A stretch of 43,370 nucleotides of DNA from Paenibacillaceae bacterium (GTDB taxonomy: Bacteria; Bacillota; Bacilli; Paenibacillales; NBRC-103111), in the NCBI GenBank assembly GCA_029256185.1, contig JAQSYI010000060.1:1-43370 (forward strand), given 5' to 3'. Shown here in pieces: positions 1-9,601 of this stretch (position 1 is the first letter of the stretch; every line of letters starts with the position of its first letter). The notes under the pieces were generated by a model. The model did not search any database. It saw only the letters and a program-made list of their open reading frames with translations, and was not told the DNA's origin. The position numbers and the translations under genes are program-made.

Positions 1-129
1 CTCCTTCGCTTCCTTTGACTTGCCGCGTGTTTCGTTCTACTCCATAGTGTACCCGCATCCCCATCTTCCGCCTAGGTGGGGACTATTTGACGTTTACAAA
101 ACAGCGAGGAATAATGAATTTGCAGAGAT

Positions 130-148
130 AGCGGAAAAAATTTCCGCT
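130..148. repeat. Palindromic repeat family A, copy 1
   Basis: AGCGGAAAAAATTTCCGCT is a near-perfect palindrome. Three further copies with the same core lie at the other end of the window (43131-43149, 43182-43200, 43254-43272). The shared core and intergenic position mark it as a dispersed short palindromic repeat. Confidence 0.8.
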
Positions 149-255
149 AAATCAGTGAGGAATGCCGAATTTGCAGGGACAGGGCCAAAAACTTCCATTA
201 GAAGTAGGCGGGGCGGGAACACCGTAAGAAGTTACTCCCTTAGCAATAAAAAAAG

Positions 256-297
256 GAACCTGGAGGTATTCTTCCGCCAGGTTCTTCTTATTTTTTT
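256..297. terminator. Intrinsic terminator, probably bidirectional
   Basis: GAACCTGG at 256-263 pairs with CCAGGTTC at 277-284, and the stem can extend inward through GGAGG/CTTCC. A T-run follows at 291-297 and an A-run precedes at 248-254, so it could act on both strands. It would close a gene lying before the window. Confidence 0.75.
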
Positions 298-485
298 GGA
301 CAATTTGGACACCGTCCATAGGGTCTATCGGGATTTTTTAATGTTGTGTAATGTATTATAATAATGGAATTGATGCATAAAAGGCATTAAAATGATGATA
401 TAGTCGCAAAAGGGATGCGCGTCTTTGATGACGGCACTCGTACACAAACGCGAACAATCATCGTGTCAATACAAGGAGGGCTATG

Positions 486-1400
486 ATGGAATGGCAGCAG
501 CTTGAATATTTTCAAACGGTGGCCAGGCTGGAGCATTTTACCCGCGCGGCGGAGCAGCTCAGCATTACGCAGCCCGCATTGAGCAGGGCCATCGCCAATC
601 TGGAGGCGGAGCTGGGGGTTCCCCTCTTCCACCGGCAGGGGCGCAGCGTGCGGCTTAACCGCTACGGGGAGCGCTTTCTGGAGCGTTCAAGCCGGGCTCT
701 TCTGGAGATTCATGAGGCCAGGGAGGAGCTCAAACAATGGCTTGATCCCGATTCGGGCACCGTGTCCCTGTCGTTCCTCAAGTCGCTGGGCATCGCGGCC
801 GTTCCCGGGCTGCTGAGCGGGTTTCTGGAGCAATTGCCCGGCATCCGCTTCCGGCTAAGCCAGAACTCCACTCACGAGATGCTGGATCAGCTGGATCGGG
901 GAGAGGTGGACTTCGTGTTATCCTCCACCACCGAGCACAGGGAGGGCATCCGCTGGGACAGCCTGTGGCAGGAGGAGATCTATGCCTATGCGCCGCAGGG
1001 GCATTCTCTTGCCCGGCACGGGAGCGGAGCCGTAGAGCTTGCCGAGCTTGCCGCAGAACCCTTCATTGCCCTGAAGCAGGGCTACGGGCTGCGCACCATC
1101 GCCGATCAGTTGTTCCGGCAGGCGGGGATGAATCCGCGCATTCTGTTTGAGGCCGAGGATGTGATGACGGTGATCGGCTTCGTAAGCGCCGGTCTGGGTG
1201 TTTCCCTGCTGCCGCGCATCCCCGGCCTGGAGCAGACGGCGGTCCGGCTTCATATCGCCGGTCCAGGCTGCCGGCGGACCATCGGCCTCGCCCGCAAGGA
1301 GGAGGGCTATCTGTCCCCTCCGGCTCTGCGCTTCAGGCAGTTTCTGCTGGAGCGCTTTGGCGGCGCTATTGCCTTGGATAAGCCGGAATCGGGCCAATAA
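486..1400 (+). CDS. LysR family transcriptional regulator
   Basis: This 304-residue protein has the usual LysR layout. The winged helix-turn-helix occupies about residues 1-62 (EYFQTVARLEHFTRAAEQL, then SITQPALSRAIANLEAELG), and a periplasmic-binding-like effector domain occupies about 90-295. Length is normal for the family (about 290-310). Two ATGs are adjacent at 483 and 486; AAGGAGGG at 473-480 sits too close to the first, so I place the start at 486. It controls an unknown target: no divergent gene is visible upstream, and the next gene is a sensor-regulator on the same strand 94 bases later. LysR proteins act as cytoplasmic DNA-binding tetramers that respond to a small molecule. The family is certain; the effector is unknown. 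Confidence 0.93.
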   Translation: MEWQQLEYFQTVARLEHFTRAAEQLSITQPALSRAIANLEAELGVPLFHRQGRSVRLNRYGERFLERSSRALLEIHEAREELKQWLDPDSGTVSLSFLKSLGIAAVPGLLSGFLEQLPGIRFRLSQNSTHEMLDQLDRGEVDFVLSSTTEHREGIRWDSLWQEEIYAYAPQGHSLARHGSGAVELAELAAEPFIALKQGYGLRTIADQLFRQAGMNPRILFEAEDVMTVIGFVSAGLGVSLLPRIPGLEQTAVRLHIAGPGCRRTIGLARKEEGYLSPPALRFRQFLLERFGGAIALDKPESGQ

Positions 1401-1494
1401 CCCCAATCAGGATTATTCTGCGGAACGGGCAGATATACTATCATTTAATCTGAGAGACTTATTCATCATGTGCGCAAAGGGGAGACTGGGGACG

Positions 1495-3741
1495 ATGAAT
1501 CTGGTCAACGGATCTTTGTATTTTCGCAGACTGCTGCTGCTGATTGTGATTGTGGGCATCATTCCCGTTGTTTCCTTGGGCAGCTACGCTTATTTCACCT
1601 CGGCCAGCATCGCCGAACAAAGCGCAATCGAAGGCAACAGCCAAATTCTCCTCCAGTCCAAGCTGAAGATCGACCAACTGCTGCAGACCGTGGATTATCT
1701 GGCCACACAGTTCATCACCGCACCCTCCACCCTGGAGGCTGTAAGCCAGTATGATTTAATGAACGAGCTTGACGAAGTTACCAGGGAGTTCTATAAGAGC
1801 CTGACCCGCCTGCAGATGATCGGCACAGGCATCCGGGATGTGGCCCTGGTGAGCTTCAGCAGGGACTGGGTCATCGACAATTCGGGGCTGTCCTCCCTTA
1901 ACAATGAAATGAACGGGAAATTCCTCCAGCTTGCCCGGACCAGCAAGCCATCCTACTGGATCGGGGATGAGGAGACGGATTCCATCTACTTTGTCAAGAA
2001 AATTCCCGTATACGCTGTGGAGCCCACCGGACTCATCGTCTTCCGCATTCCGTCCGTCTCGTTCGGGGAGCTGCTGGTGCAGGCGCCGTTCACCGGCACA
2101 ACCCGTATTCTCAACCACGATATGAAGGTGCTTGCCTCAACGGACGGCTCGCCCTTCATGCAAGCGAAGCCGGAAGCGGAATATCTGCGGCAGGCCATGG
2201 GCTCGGGCAGTCTGTCGGGAAGCAGGACGGTGCGGATTGACGGCAAGGAGAGGGTGCTGACCTTCGAGGCCTCTCCCTACAGCCAATGGGTATACGTCTC
2301 CAGCGTGGATAAGGAGCAGATCATGCAAGGCTCCCGGCAGATCGGCCGGACAACGCTGTTCATCAGCCTGGGGATGCTGGTGGTTACGCTGGTCCTGACG
2401 CTAACCGGCTCCCGGTTCGTCTACCGGCCTGTGCGGACGCTGTATGAATATGTCACACGCTTCGTCGGCAAGGCCGAATTCGCCACGGATGCCGATGAGC
2501 TGCAGCGGATCAGGGTTGTTTTCGAGAATATGCTGGATAAGCAAGGGCAGTTGGATGCGAAGCTGTTGGGGTATACCAGCCAGTTGGATGAGCTGTTCAC
2601 CATGAAGCTGCTCCTCGGGAAGATGCCCAACCGGGAGGTGCGGGAAAAGCTTGAGCTGACGGGGCACGGGACGAACTGGAAAGAAAAGGCCGTGTTTGCA
2701 GTGCGGATCGATTCCTTGTCGGAGACGCGCTACGAAGAGAAGGACCGGGATTTGCTGCTGTTCGCCATCAATAATATTATTGAGGAGCTTGTTCCCGAGG
2801 ACAGGCGGATCAAGCCGGTGTGCATGGAGCAGCATCAGGCCACCTTGATCGGCAGCAGCGGGGATAAGCCGGGGGAGCTGGACAGCTACATGGATATGAT
2901 CCTCGGCAAAATCCAGTCCTCCATCAAGCAGGTGCTGCAATTGAAGGTGAGCGTGGGCATCAGCAGGCCGTTCCTGGATTGGGCATGGGCCTCCAAGGCA
3001 TACAGCGAGGCGCTGGAGGCGCTCCAGTACCGGATTATTCTGGAGGATGAGAGCATTGTGCGCATTGAGGATGTGGAGCCCAGCCTTCACAAGTCCTTCG
3101 AGTACCCCGATATGCTGGAAAATGAGCTGGTAAGCGACATCAAGACGGGCAATCTGCTGATGGCCGAGGAGCATCTGGCTTCCTTCACCCAGGAGGTTGT
3201 CCGCCAGAAGCTGGACCACCGGGAATATCAGATGATGATGCTCCGGCTCCTGATCCGCCTGCTGCAGGTGGACGATTCCCTCAAGGGCGGGCTTGGCGCA
3301 ACCGGGACGGTGTATACGGAGTTCCTGCAGCTGTCCAATGTCAGCGAGATGGAGGGCTGGCTGATGATGCGCTTCATTGACCCGTTGATCCGGCAGGTCA
3401 AGACGGCGGCGGTGGAGCAGCACCGGACGATTTCACGGCAGATCATGGATCTGGTCCATGCGGACTACGACAAGCCGCTGACTCTGGAGGGCTGCGCGGC
3501 GCAGTTGAACTATACGCCGTCTTATATCAGCAAGGTTTTCCGCAAGGAGACCGGCATTAATTTCCTTGATTATGTGCAAACTTACAGATTGAATGTGGCC
3601 AAGCGGTGGCTGATCGAGACCGACATGCGGATTTCCCAGATCGCCGAGCGGCTCCAATACAATAATTCGCAAAATTTCATCCGGTACTTCCGCAAGATGG
3701 AGGGAATGACGCCGGGGCAGTACCGGGAAGGGCAAAGATAG
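1495..3741 (+). CDS. Membrane-anchored AraC family regulator (YesN-like) of the first importer operon
   Basis: The 748-residue protein starts with a short basic stretch and a transmembrane helix (about residues 9-33). An extracytoplasmic sensor region of about 260 residues, resembling Cache-type domains, follows, then a second transmembrane helix near residues 297-320 (TLFISLGMLVVTLVLTLTG) and a long cytoplasmic linker. The C-terminal 100 residues are an AraC helix-turn-helix pair (LTLEGCAAQLNYTPSYISKV and MRISQIAERLQYNNSQNFIR, ending MTPGQYREG). I use the ATG at 1495, preceded by GGGGAG/GGGG; an in-frame ATG at 1468 is possible, and the frame stays open well back into the LysR gene. A TATACT at 1434-1439 may be a -10 box. 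Such proteins normally activate the adjacent sugar-importer operon, here the genes from 4383 onward. That target is inferred from position. Confidence 0.92.
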   Translation: MNLVNGSLYFRRLLLLIVIVGIIPVVSLGSYAYFTSASIAEQSAIEGNSQILLQSKLKIDQLLQTVDYLATQFITAPSTLEAVSQYDLMNELDEVTREFYKSLTRLQMIGTGIRDVALVSFSRDWVIDNSGLSSLNNEMNGKFLQLARTSKPSYWIGDEETDSIYFVKKIPVYAVEPTGLIVFRIPSVSFGELLVQAPFTGTTRILNHDMKVLASTDGSPFMQAKPEAEYLRQAMGSGSLSGSRTVRIDGKERVLTFEASPYSQWVYVSSVDKEQIMQGSRQIGRTTLFISLGMLVVTLVLTLTGSRFVYRPVRTLYEYVTRFVGKAEFATDADELQRIRVVFENMLDKQGQLDAKLLGYTSQLDELFTMKLLLGKMPNREVREKLELTGHGTNWKEKAVFAVRIDSLSETRYEEKDRDLLLFAINNIIEELVPEDRRIKPVCMEQHQATLIGSSGDKPGELDSYMDMILGKIQSSIKQVLQLKVSVGISRPFLDWAWASKAYSEALEALQYRIILEDESIVRIEDVEPSLHKSFEYPDMLENELVSDIKTGNLLMAEEHLASFTQEVVRQKLDHREYQMMMLRLLIRLLQVDDSLKGGLGATGTVYTEFLQLSNVSEMEGWLMMRFIDPLIRQVKTAAVEQHRTISRQIMDLVHADYDKPLTLEGCAAQLNYTPSYISKVFRKETGINFLDYVQTYRLNVAKRWLIETDMRISQIAERLQYNNSQNFIRYFRKMEGMTPGQYREGQR

Positions 3742-3845
3742 CGGCGGGCAGCTCTGCCCGGAAAGGATGGAGTCAAATTATGCGGGCCTTTATTCGATGA
3801 AAGTCGGCTAAAGGTTTTTTCTGCGCCGGCAACGCCATGGCCCTG

Positions 3846-3892
3846 CCAGTGGCAATGTTGTCCCATCGTATGCGAAATTTCATACAGAATTG
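3846..3892 (+). repeat. Repeat family B, copy 1
   Basis: GTATGCGAAATTTCATAC at 3868-3885 (an interrupted palindrome around GAAATTTC) is followed by AGAAT and preceded by GCCAGTGGCA. The same core with related flanks recurs three times at 31512-31632, and a shorter perfect version lies at 28998-29011. Confidence 0.7.
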
Positions 3893-4136
3893 GGCGACGC
3901 TCCACTTACCTCTGCTCTCAATAGTTCCGGTTCTTCTGAACACAGGGAGCCGGTCTGTTGTTTACCCAGTTTGAAGACATACATTGGGCGTTTGGCTGGA
4001 CAGGGCGTCTCGGGAGTACGGGTTAAATGAATTAACTTCTTTGAAAGTTGGGGTTGCTTTAATACAACATTACCATCTGTGTCCTCCAGAGGGCCCTTCG
4101 GTTTGCTCGTTCACAAAAGTATAGGGAGTAAGGCGC

Positions 4137-4200
4137 ACAGGCAGGCACGAGCAGCGCAGGCAGGTACGAGCAGCACAGGCAGTACGAGCAGCACAGGCCG
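4137..4200 (+). repeat. Short degenerate tandem repeat
   Basis: Three to four units of 15-19 bases share the pattern GCAGGNACGAGCAGC (units near 4141, 4156, 4175). Too irregular for a minisatellite of known type; no coding role is evident. Confidence 0.55.
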
Positions 4201-4382
4201 CGCAGTGCCAATCATGATTACCGGAGCACAGCCCGTGATTATTGAGCACCACGAGGGGCGCGGGATGCGCGGAAAAAGCCGGATTGTCTCCAGAATGGCG
4301 GAATGATGATTATTTCCTGGAATGCGGGACTGTACTATGATGAGGCCATCAACCCAATACAAAAGACAAGGAGATGGAGCCA

Positions 4383-5351
4383 TTGCCCGCAAATCCGCAG
4401 CTTATTGCGCAGCATGCGAAGCCGCAGCACAAGAGCTATTCCAACCGCAAACGGATTCTGAGAACCATCATTTATGACCGCTGGCTTTATCTGATGCTGC
4501 TGCCGGGAGTGTTGTTTTTTCTGGCCTTCAAGTATATTCCCATGTGGGGAGTCATCATTTCCTTCCAGGATTATCAGCCCTTCTCGGGAATTATGGGCAG
4601 CCCTTGGGTGGGCATGAAGCATTTTGAACGGTTCTTCACCGACCCCACCTTCCTGATTCTGATGAAGAACACGCTGGTGCTGGCGGGGCTGAACATCATT
4701 CTTTTCTTCCCGCTGCCGATTATTGTAGCCCTGCTGCTCAATGAGCTGACCGGCAAGTGGTTCAAGAAAGGAATCCAGACGATCATTTATCTGCCCCATT
4801 TTATGTCGTGGGTGATCGTGACCGGGATCGTGTACATCTTCTTCAACGTGGAGGACGGCGTGTTCAACATGCTGCTGCAGCAAACCGGGCTGGAGAAGAT
4901 CAATTTCCTGGCCAGCTCCGGCTGGTTCCGGCCCATGGTGCTTGCCGAGGTCATTTGGAAGGAGACGGGCTGGAGTACGATTATTTACCTGGCTGCCCTC
5001 TCCGGCGTTGACCCGCAGTTATACGAGGCGGCCCGCATGGACGGGGCGAACCGCTGGCAGCAGTTGTGGCATGTGACCCTGCCCGGCATTCTCAGCACCA
5101 TTGTCATTCTGCTCATCCTGCGGCTGGGGAACTTTCTCGACACCGGCTTCGAGCAGATCTTCCTGATGCTGAATGCCCTGAACCGGGATGTGGGCGAGGT
5201 GATCGACACTTACGTCTATACGTCGGGCATCACCCAAGGCCAGTTCAGCTACAGCACGGCTATCGGCTTGTTCAAATCGGTGATCGGCCTCGTACTCGTG
5301 TCGGGAGCCAATTATATGGCCAAAAAATTTCAACAGGAGGGGATCTATTGA
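4383..5351 (+). CDS. ABC sugar transporter permease, LplB-like, first importer
   Basis: This is one of the two membrane subunits of a carbohydrate importer of the CUT1 type. About six transmembrane helices are visible, starting with LYLMLLPGVLFFLAFKYIPMWG. The cytoplasmic EAA loop that contacts the ATPase reads YEAARMDGANRWQQLWHVTL. The MWG...F.DYQPF region is typical of LplB/YtpP-like permeases of Bacillales. An ATG lies at 4374 but immediately abuts AAGGAG (4368-4373); the in-frame TTG at 4383 has an ideal 9-base spacing, so I place the start there (322 residues). The next permease starts one base after this stop, giving tight translational coupling. No ATPase gene is present in the window, so a shared MsmX-type ATPase is expected. 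Confidence 0.9.
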   Translation: MPANPQLIAQHAKPQHKSYSNRKRILRTIIYDRWLYLMLLPGVLFFLAFKYIPMWGVIISFQDYQPFSGIMGSPWVGMKHFERFFTDPTFLILMKNTLVLAGLNIILFFPLPIIVALLLNELTGKWFKKGIQTIIYLPHFMSWVIVTGIVYIFFNVEDGVFNMLLQQTGLEKINFLASSGWFRPMVLAEVIWKETGWSTIIYLAALSGVDPQLYEAARMDGANRWQQLWHVTLPGILSTIVILLILRLGNFLDTGFEQIFLMLNALNRDVGEVIDTYVYTSGITQGQFSYSTAIGLFKSVIGLVLVSGANYMAKKFQQEGIY

Positions 5352-5352
5352 T

Positions 5353-6231
5353 ATGATACCGAAATCGTGGGCCAGCCGGGTATTCGATGCGGGCAATGCG
5401 GTTGTGCTGTCACTCTTCGCCCTGTGTACGCTGATCCCCTTCGTCTATGTGATCATGGGCTCGTTTACCACCACGGAAGAGCTGCTGCGCAGAACCTTCG
5501 TGCTGATTCCCACCCAATTTTCGCTGGAGGCGTACCGCTATATCTTTTCCACTGATTCCATTCTGCGGGCGCTGGGCAATACCGTGTTCATTACTTTGGC
5601 GGGAACCCTGTGCAATGTTTTGTTCACTGCATTGATGGCCTATCCCCTGTCCAAGAAGAAACTGCTGGGGCGCAAGACCATTATGGCCCTGATCGTGTTC
5701 TCGATTCTGTTCAGCGGCGGGATGATTCCCACCTTCCTGGTGGTAAAGGAGTTCGGCCTGATCAATTCCTACGGCGCCCTCATCATTCCTTCCCTGATCA
5801 GCGCCTTTAACCTGATTCTGCTGAAAAATTTCTTTCAGGAAATTCCCGAGGAGCTGGTGGAATCGGCCAAGATCGACGGCTGCAATGAAGTGCGCATCTT
5901 GTTTCAGATCACGCTGCCGCTTTCTCTGCCTGCCATTGCTACCTTCTCCCTGTTTTATGCGGTAGGGCATTGGAATTCCTTCTTTCAGGCCATCCTTTAT
6001 CTGAACGATGCCCAGAAGTGGCCGATCCAGGTACTGCTGCGCCAGATTGTCATCATGTCCGAGGGCGGGCTGTTCGACTCCTCCAGCATGGGAGAGCATT
6101 ATATCACTCCTCCGGCGCAGACGGTGAAGATGGCGGTTATTGTGGTTGCCACCGTTCCCATCCTGCTTGTTTACCCGTTTTTGCAGAAGCACTTTGCCAA
6201 GGGCATGATGCTGGGCTCGGTGAAGGGGTAG
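5353..6231 (+). CDS. ABC sugar transporter permease, YtcP/LplC-like, first importer
   Basis: The 292-residue second membrane subunit has about six transmembrane helices and the EAA loop VESAKIDGCNEVRILFQITLPLSLP. The N-terminal run LCTLIPFVYVIMGSFTTTEEL and the C-terminal FAKGMMLGSVKG ending are typical of the LplC/YtcP group. AGGAGG at 5336-5341 precedes the ATG, and the reading frame begins directly after the TGA of the first permease. The two permeases form the heteromeric membrane channel, and the lipoprotein encoded next presents substrate. Family is sure; specificity is unknown. Confidence 0.92.
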   Translation: MIPKSWASRVFDAGNAVVLSLFALCTLIPFVYVIMGSFTTTEELLRRTFVLIPTQFSLEAYRYIFSTDSILRALGNTVFITLAGTLCNVLFTALMAYPLSKKKLLGRKTIMALIVFSILFSGGMIPTFLVVKEFGLINSYGALIIPSLISAFNLILLKNFFQEIPEELVESAKIDGCNEVRILFQITLPLSLPAIATFSLFYAVGHWNSFFQAILYLNDAQKWPIQVLLRQIVIMSEGGLFDSSSMGEHYITPPAQTVKMAVIVVATVPILLVYPFLQKHFAKGMMLGSVKG

Positions 6232-6403
6232 AGCTTGGGACCGGGGATTGAATGCCGGCGGATGTGCTTCCGCGGATTGAGCTCCGGTGGACGGGTTCCC
6301 GCGGATCGGGCTTCCGAGGATCAAGCTCCGGCCAACCGTTACGGTAGTCAGGCGGTGCGCCGCCTTTCTATATATTATCTTTCATCCATCAAGGGAGGTT
6401 CCT

Positions 6404-7918
6404 ATGAGAAAAAAAACATGGCTAAGCGCATCCATTGCAACGGTGATGCTGGCGGGGGTTGTGGCCGGCTGCGGAGATTCAAGTGAAGAAGGCGCCGGGA
6501 ATGCAGGGGCAGGGGCAGAGGCATCGGCGAAGCCAACCGCACCCCAGATCACAGAGGTATCCATGATGCTGCCGCTGTATGTGCCGGAGGCTCCCAAGCT
6601 TGACGGCAAGTATTACACCAAGCTTAACGGGCTGACCAACGGCAAATTGACGCTGAACTGGGTTCCCAGCACTAATTATGACGATAAGCTGAATGTCACT
6701 CTGGCTTCGGGAGATTTGCCCAAGGCGATGGTGGTCACCAATACGAAGCTGCCCGCCGTGGTCAGTGCCGTCCGCGCCGGTGCCTTCTGGGAAATCGGCC
6801 CTTATCTGAAGGATTATCCGAACATAAGCAGCCTGCCGGAGATCGGTTGGAAAAATACGGCTATCGACGGCAAGCAATACGGCATTTACCGCTACCGCCA
6901 CGCCATCCGCGACGGATTCATCTACCGCAAGGATTGGCTGGACAGCCTGGGACTGAAGGAACCGGCCACAACCGACGAGCTGTATAACGTGCTGAAAGCG
7001 TTTGCCCTTAACGATCCGGACAAGAACGGCAAGGACGACACCTATGGTCTGGTGGAACGCTCCAACATGTACAGCTTCCGGATTGTGACGGCGCTCTTCG
7101 GGGCGCCCACTTCCTGGGAGCAGAAGGACGGGAAATTCACTCCGGCCTGGAAGACACCGGCTTATATGAACGCATTGAATTTTTACAAGAAGCTGTATGA
7201 CGAGAAGATCCTCAATCCGGATTTTGCCACGCTGAAGAATGCCAACGACACCATTTACAAAAGCAAGGCAGGCAGCACCTTCGTTACCATCGACAACGCG
7301 CCGGGCTTTGAGCGGGAGACCCAAAAGCTGAACCCGGCCGCCAAATTCGACGTGATGCAGGGGCTGGCCAATTCCGCCGAAGCCCGTGTCCCCACCTTCG
7401 CCGGGCATAACGGGATCGTCATGTTTCCCAAGTCCAGCGTGAAGACAGAGGCGGAGCTGAAGAGCCTGCTTGCCTTCTTCGACCGCATGGGCAGCAATGA
7501 AGCCAAGGAGCTGTTCACCTGGGGGCTGGAAGGGGATAATTTCAAGCTGGAGAATGGCAAGAAGGTTCTGACCACCACGGAGATATCCGATGAGCAGAAG
7601 TCCCTGGAGCAGGTGTTCGTCTATCCCTTGGCCGAGGATAAAGCCGTTACTCCCCTGGAGATCAAGATCAACCGGCTGATACTGAAGGACAGCGTCAAGA
7701 TCGCATATCTGGACCCCACCGCTCCCCTGATCTCCAAGACCCAGTCGGAGAAAGGGCCGGAGCTTGATAAAATCATCGGCGACGCCAATATCAAGTACAT
7801 CATGGGCGCCATCAATGAGACGCAATACCAGGCTGAAATTGACAAATGGTCCAAGCAGGGCGGAGACCAGATCGCCAAGGAATACGAAGAGGAATTCGCC
7901 AAAGCGGCAAAAAAATAA
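6404..7918 (+). CDS. Sugar-binding lipoprotein of the first importer (solute-binding protein family 1)
   Basis: The 504-residue protein carries a lipoprotein signal: KK followed by a hydrophobic stretch and the lipobox VAGC with the lipidated Cys at residue 23. A low-complexity Gly/Ala/Ser tether follows. The mature part has the lobed solute-binding pattern of the LipO-like group (DSLGLKEPATTDELYNVLKAF, then NDPDKNGKDDTYGL). The open frame extends upstream to 6287, but GGGAGG at 6393-6398 fixes the start at the ATG of 6404. It sits outside the membrane and delivers an oligosaccharide to the two upstream permeases. The 172-base gap after the permease gene may hold an extra promoter or processing site; I cannot tell. 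Confidence 0.93.
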   Translation: MRKKTWLSASIATVMLAGVVAGCGDSSEEGAGNAGAGAEASAKPTAPQITEVSMMLPLYVPEAPKLDGKYYTKLNGLTNGKLTLNWVPSTNYDDKLNVTLASGDLPKAMVVTNTKLPAVVSAVRAGAFWEIGPYLKDYPNISSLPEIGWKNTAIDGKQYGIYRYRHAIRDGFIYRKDWLDSLGLKEPATTDELYNVLKAFALNDPDKNGKDDTYGLVERSNMYSFRIVTALFGAPTSWEQKDGKFTPAWKTPAYMNALNFYKKLYDEKILNPDFATLKNANDTIYKSKAGSTFVTIDNAPGFERETQKLNPAAKFDVMQGLANSAEARVPTFAGHNGIVMFPKSSVKTEAELKSLLAFFDRMGSNEAKELFTWGLEGDNFKLENGKKVLTTTEISDEQKSLEQVFVYPLAEDKAVTPLEIKINRLILKDSVKIAYLDPTAPLISKTQSEKGPELDKIIGDANIKYIMGAINETQYQAEIDKWSKQGGDQIAKEYEEEFAKAAKK

Positions 7919-8011
7919 CGGAAAATGAGAAGCGCGGCTGCTTGCCGCAGGCTCTTGCCGGCTGCAGCAAGGGATTCTGCGGCACCGGCTGCGTGCAGGA
8001 GGCGCCGCAAA

Positions 8012-9292
8012 GTGGAGAGCAGGCCAAGGGTAATCGTGCTGACGGATATCAGCAGCGTAGTGGGGGGCTATGCGGAGCCGGATGATACGCAGTCTCTGGT
8101 AAGGCTGCTTTTGTACACCAATGAGCTTGAGCTGGAAGGACTTGTGGCCACCTACACCAATCATGGGCACACCATCCATCCGCAATGCATCCGCATGATT
8201 CTGCAAGCTTACGGCAAGGTGCATCCCCGGCTGGTTGAGCATGATCCCCGCTATCCCTCCCGGGAGACGCTGCTGGGAATGCTGCGCTGCGGCAGTCCCC
8301 GGGACGGTCCGGAGCAGGTGGGCGACGGCAAGGATACCGAGGGCTCGGAGTGGATCATTGCCTGTGCCGACCGGGAGGATGAGCGGCCGTTGTGGATTCT
8401 GGTCTGGGGCGGGATCACCGATCTGGCCCAGGCTTTGTGGAAGGTCAGGCATACGCGGGGGGAAGCCGGATACGAGAGCTTCAAGTCCAAGCTGAGAGTG
8501 TACGCCATCAGCGATCAGTACGCCATGGGCTCCATGGTAAGAGATCAGAATCCCGATCTGTTCTATATCGTTTCCGGGGATTCCTGCCGGGGGATGTACA
8601 GGGAGGGGGATACATCTCTTGCGGCAGGGGCCTGGCTGGACACCCATGTGCGGGCCTTCCACGGAACATTGGGGGCCGCCTACCCCATGTATGACGGCGG
8701 AGACCCCTGGGGCCGGGTCGTTGGAATGAAGGAGGGGGATACGCCTTCTCTGCTGTATCTTGTTGCCAACGGCCTGGGCGAGCCGGAGCATCCCGAGTGG
8801 GGCTCGTGGGGAGGGCGCTTCCGCCGGGCGGCCGGGCGCTGCTATGTGGATGCGGAGGATACCGTAGACGGTCAGGCAAGAAGCGCCAGAGCTGCGGTGT
8901 ACCGGTGGCGTGATGCGTACCAGAGAGATTTCCAGGCGAGAATGGACTGGTGTGTCCGCAGCCGCGGGGAATGCAACCACGCGCCGGTGGCAGTGGCAGC
9001 GGCGGAAACCGCGGCAGGTGCAGGCCTGCATCCGGGAGACACCGTGCGCCTGAACGCTGCGGGGTCGTACGATCCGGACGGCGATGAATTGAGCTTCCAC
9101 TGGGAGGTCTACCGGGAAGCGGGCACCTATGAGGGTGAGGTGGAAATCCGCGGCGGGGCTGCGCCTGTTGCCGAGCTGCAGCTTCCGCCCGACAGCGGCG
9201 GCTGCACCATCCACGTTCTGCTTAGTTTGACGGATAAGGGTGAGCCGCCCCTTACCTCGTACAGACGGATTGTTCTGCAAGTGAACGGCTGA
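8012..9292 (+). CDS. Sde182/DUF1593-like nucleoside-hydrolase-fold protein
   Basis: About 426 residues. The N-terminal part (RPRVIVLTDISS, EPDDTQSLVRLLLYTNELELEGLVATY, then LWILVWGGITDLAQALW) matches the nucleoside-hydrolase-like domain of the DUF1593 (Sde182) family, which was described from a cellulose-binding protein of Saccharophagus. From about residue 325 a beta-sandwich domain follows (NHAPVAVA, AAGSYDPDGDELSFHWEVYREAGTY). An ATG at 7925 opens the frame but has no ribosome binding site and encodes an Arg-rich non-signal stretch. A GTG at 8012 has AGGAGG at 7997-8002 with 9-base spacing, so I prefer it. With that start there is no signal peptide, so the protein would be cytoplasmic, where it might hydrolyse imported glycosides. 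The reaction is not established for the family. Confidence 0.85.
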   Translation: MESRPRVIVLTDISSVVGGYAEPDDTQSLVRLLLYTNELELEGLVATYTNHGHTIHPQCIRMILQAYGKVHPRLVEHDPRYPSRETLLGMLRCGSPRDGPEQVGDGKDTEGSEWIIACADREDERPLWILVWGGITDLAQALWKVRHTRGEAGYESFKSKLRVYAISDQYAMGSMVRDQNPDLFYIVSGDSCRGMYREGDTSLAAGAWLDTHVRAFHGTLGAAYPMYDGGDPWGRVVGMKEGDTPSLLYLVANGLGEPEHPEWGSWGGRFRRAAGRCYVDAEDTVDGQARSARAAVYRWRDAYQRDFQARMDWCVRSRGECNHAPVAVAAAETAAGAGLHPGDTVRLNAAGSYDPDGDELSFHWEVYREAGTYEGEVEIRGGAAPVAELQLPPDSGGCTIHVLLSLTDKGEPPLTSYRRIVLQVNG

Positions 9293-9415
9293 TTTTGATG
9301 AGCCTTTAAAGCACGCCGCGGCCGCATTTACGCTCCATTTTCCTCAACTCGAATCCGTTACTCATCTTCACGAAGTGCAATCCTTAGAATAGATGGTTGG
9401 ATATGGGAGGTCCAG

Positions 9416-9597
9416 CATGTAAAAATGCAGTTGTTTCATGGGCAGCTGCTGCAACGGAAGGTCGTCATGTAAAAGTGCAGTTATTTCACGCGGATTTCAT
9501 CTTTGTGGGTGTTTTAAGCAAAAATAACTGCACTTTTGCAGGAAGAGAGCGAAAAAGAGGGCTTGCGGCCCAAAATAACTGCATATTTGCATGACAG
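9416..9597. repeat. Repeat family C cluster (AAATAACTGCA type)
   Basis: Two forward units, CATGTAAAAATGCAGTTGTTT (from 9416, last base variable) and CATGTAAAAGTGCAGTTATTT (from 9466), face two inverted units, AAAATAACTGCACTTTTGCAG (9522) and AAAATAACTGCATATTTGCA (9572). Adjacent units can pair as stem-loops. Similar units recur at 31844-32036, again in a gap in front of a secreted enzyme gene. Confidence 0.7.
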
Positions 9598-9601
9598 CAT
9601 T

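Larger units (their letters stand above)
1..485. other. Intergenic region upstream of the LysR gene
   Basis: I see no convincing gene here. The stretch holds one copy of the AGCGG palindrome family, flanked by two similar copies of GAATTTGCAGRGA (near 114-126 and 167-179), then an intrinsic terminator of whatever precedes the window. A TATAAT hexamer at 357-362 could be a -10 element for the LysR gene, but its -35 is poor (T-rich hexamer at 334-339). The open frames across this stretch run through the repeat and have no ribosome binding site. Confidence 0.6.
3742..4382 (+). promoter_or_regulatory. Intergenic region with the presumed promoter of the first importer operon
   Basis: This 640-base gap contains no gene. 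Just after the regulator stop, CGGGCA/TGCCCG (3745-3750/3755-3760) forms a small GC-rich hairpin without a T-run. It also holds one copy of repeat family B, a short degenerate array (4137-4200) and, close to the operon, a TACTAT at 4333-4338 that could be a -10 box. No good -35 is seen, as expected for a promoter that needs an AraC activator. AAGGAG at 4368-4373 is the ribosome binding site of the first permease. Promoter assignment is tentative. Confidence 0.35.
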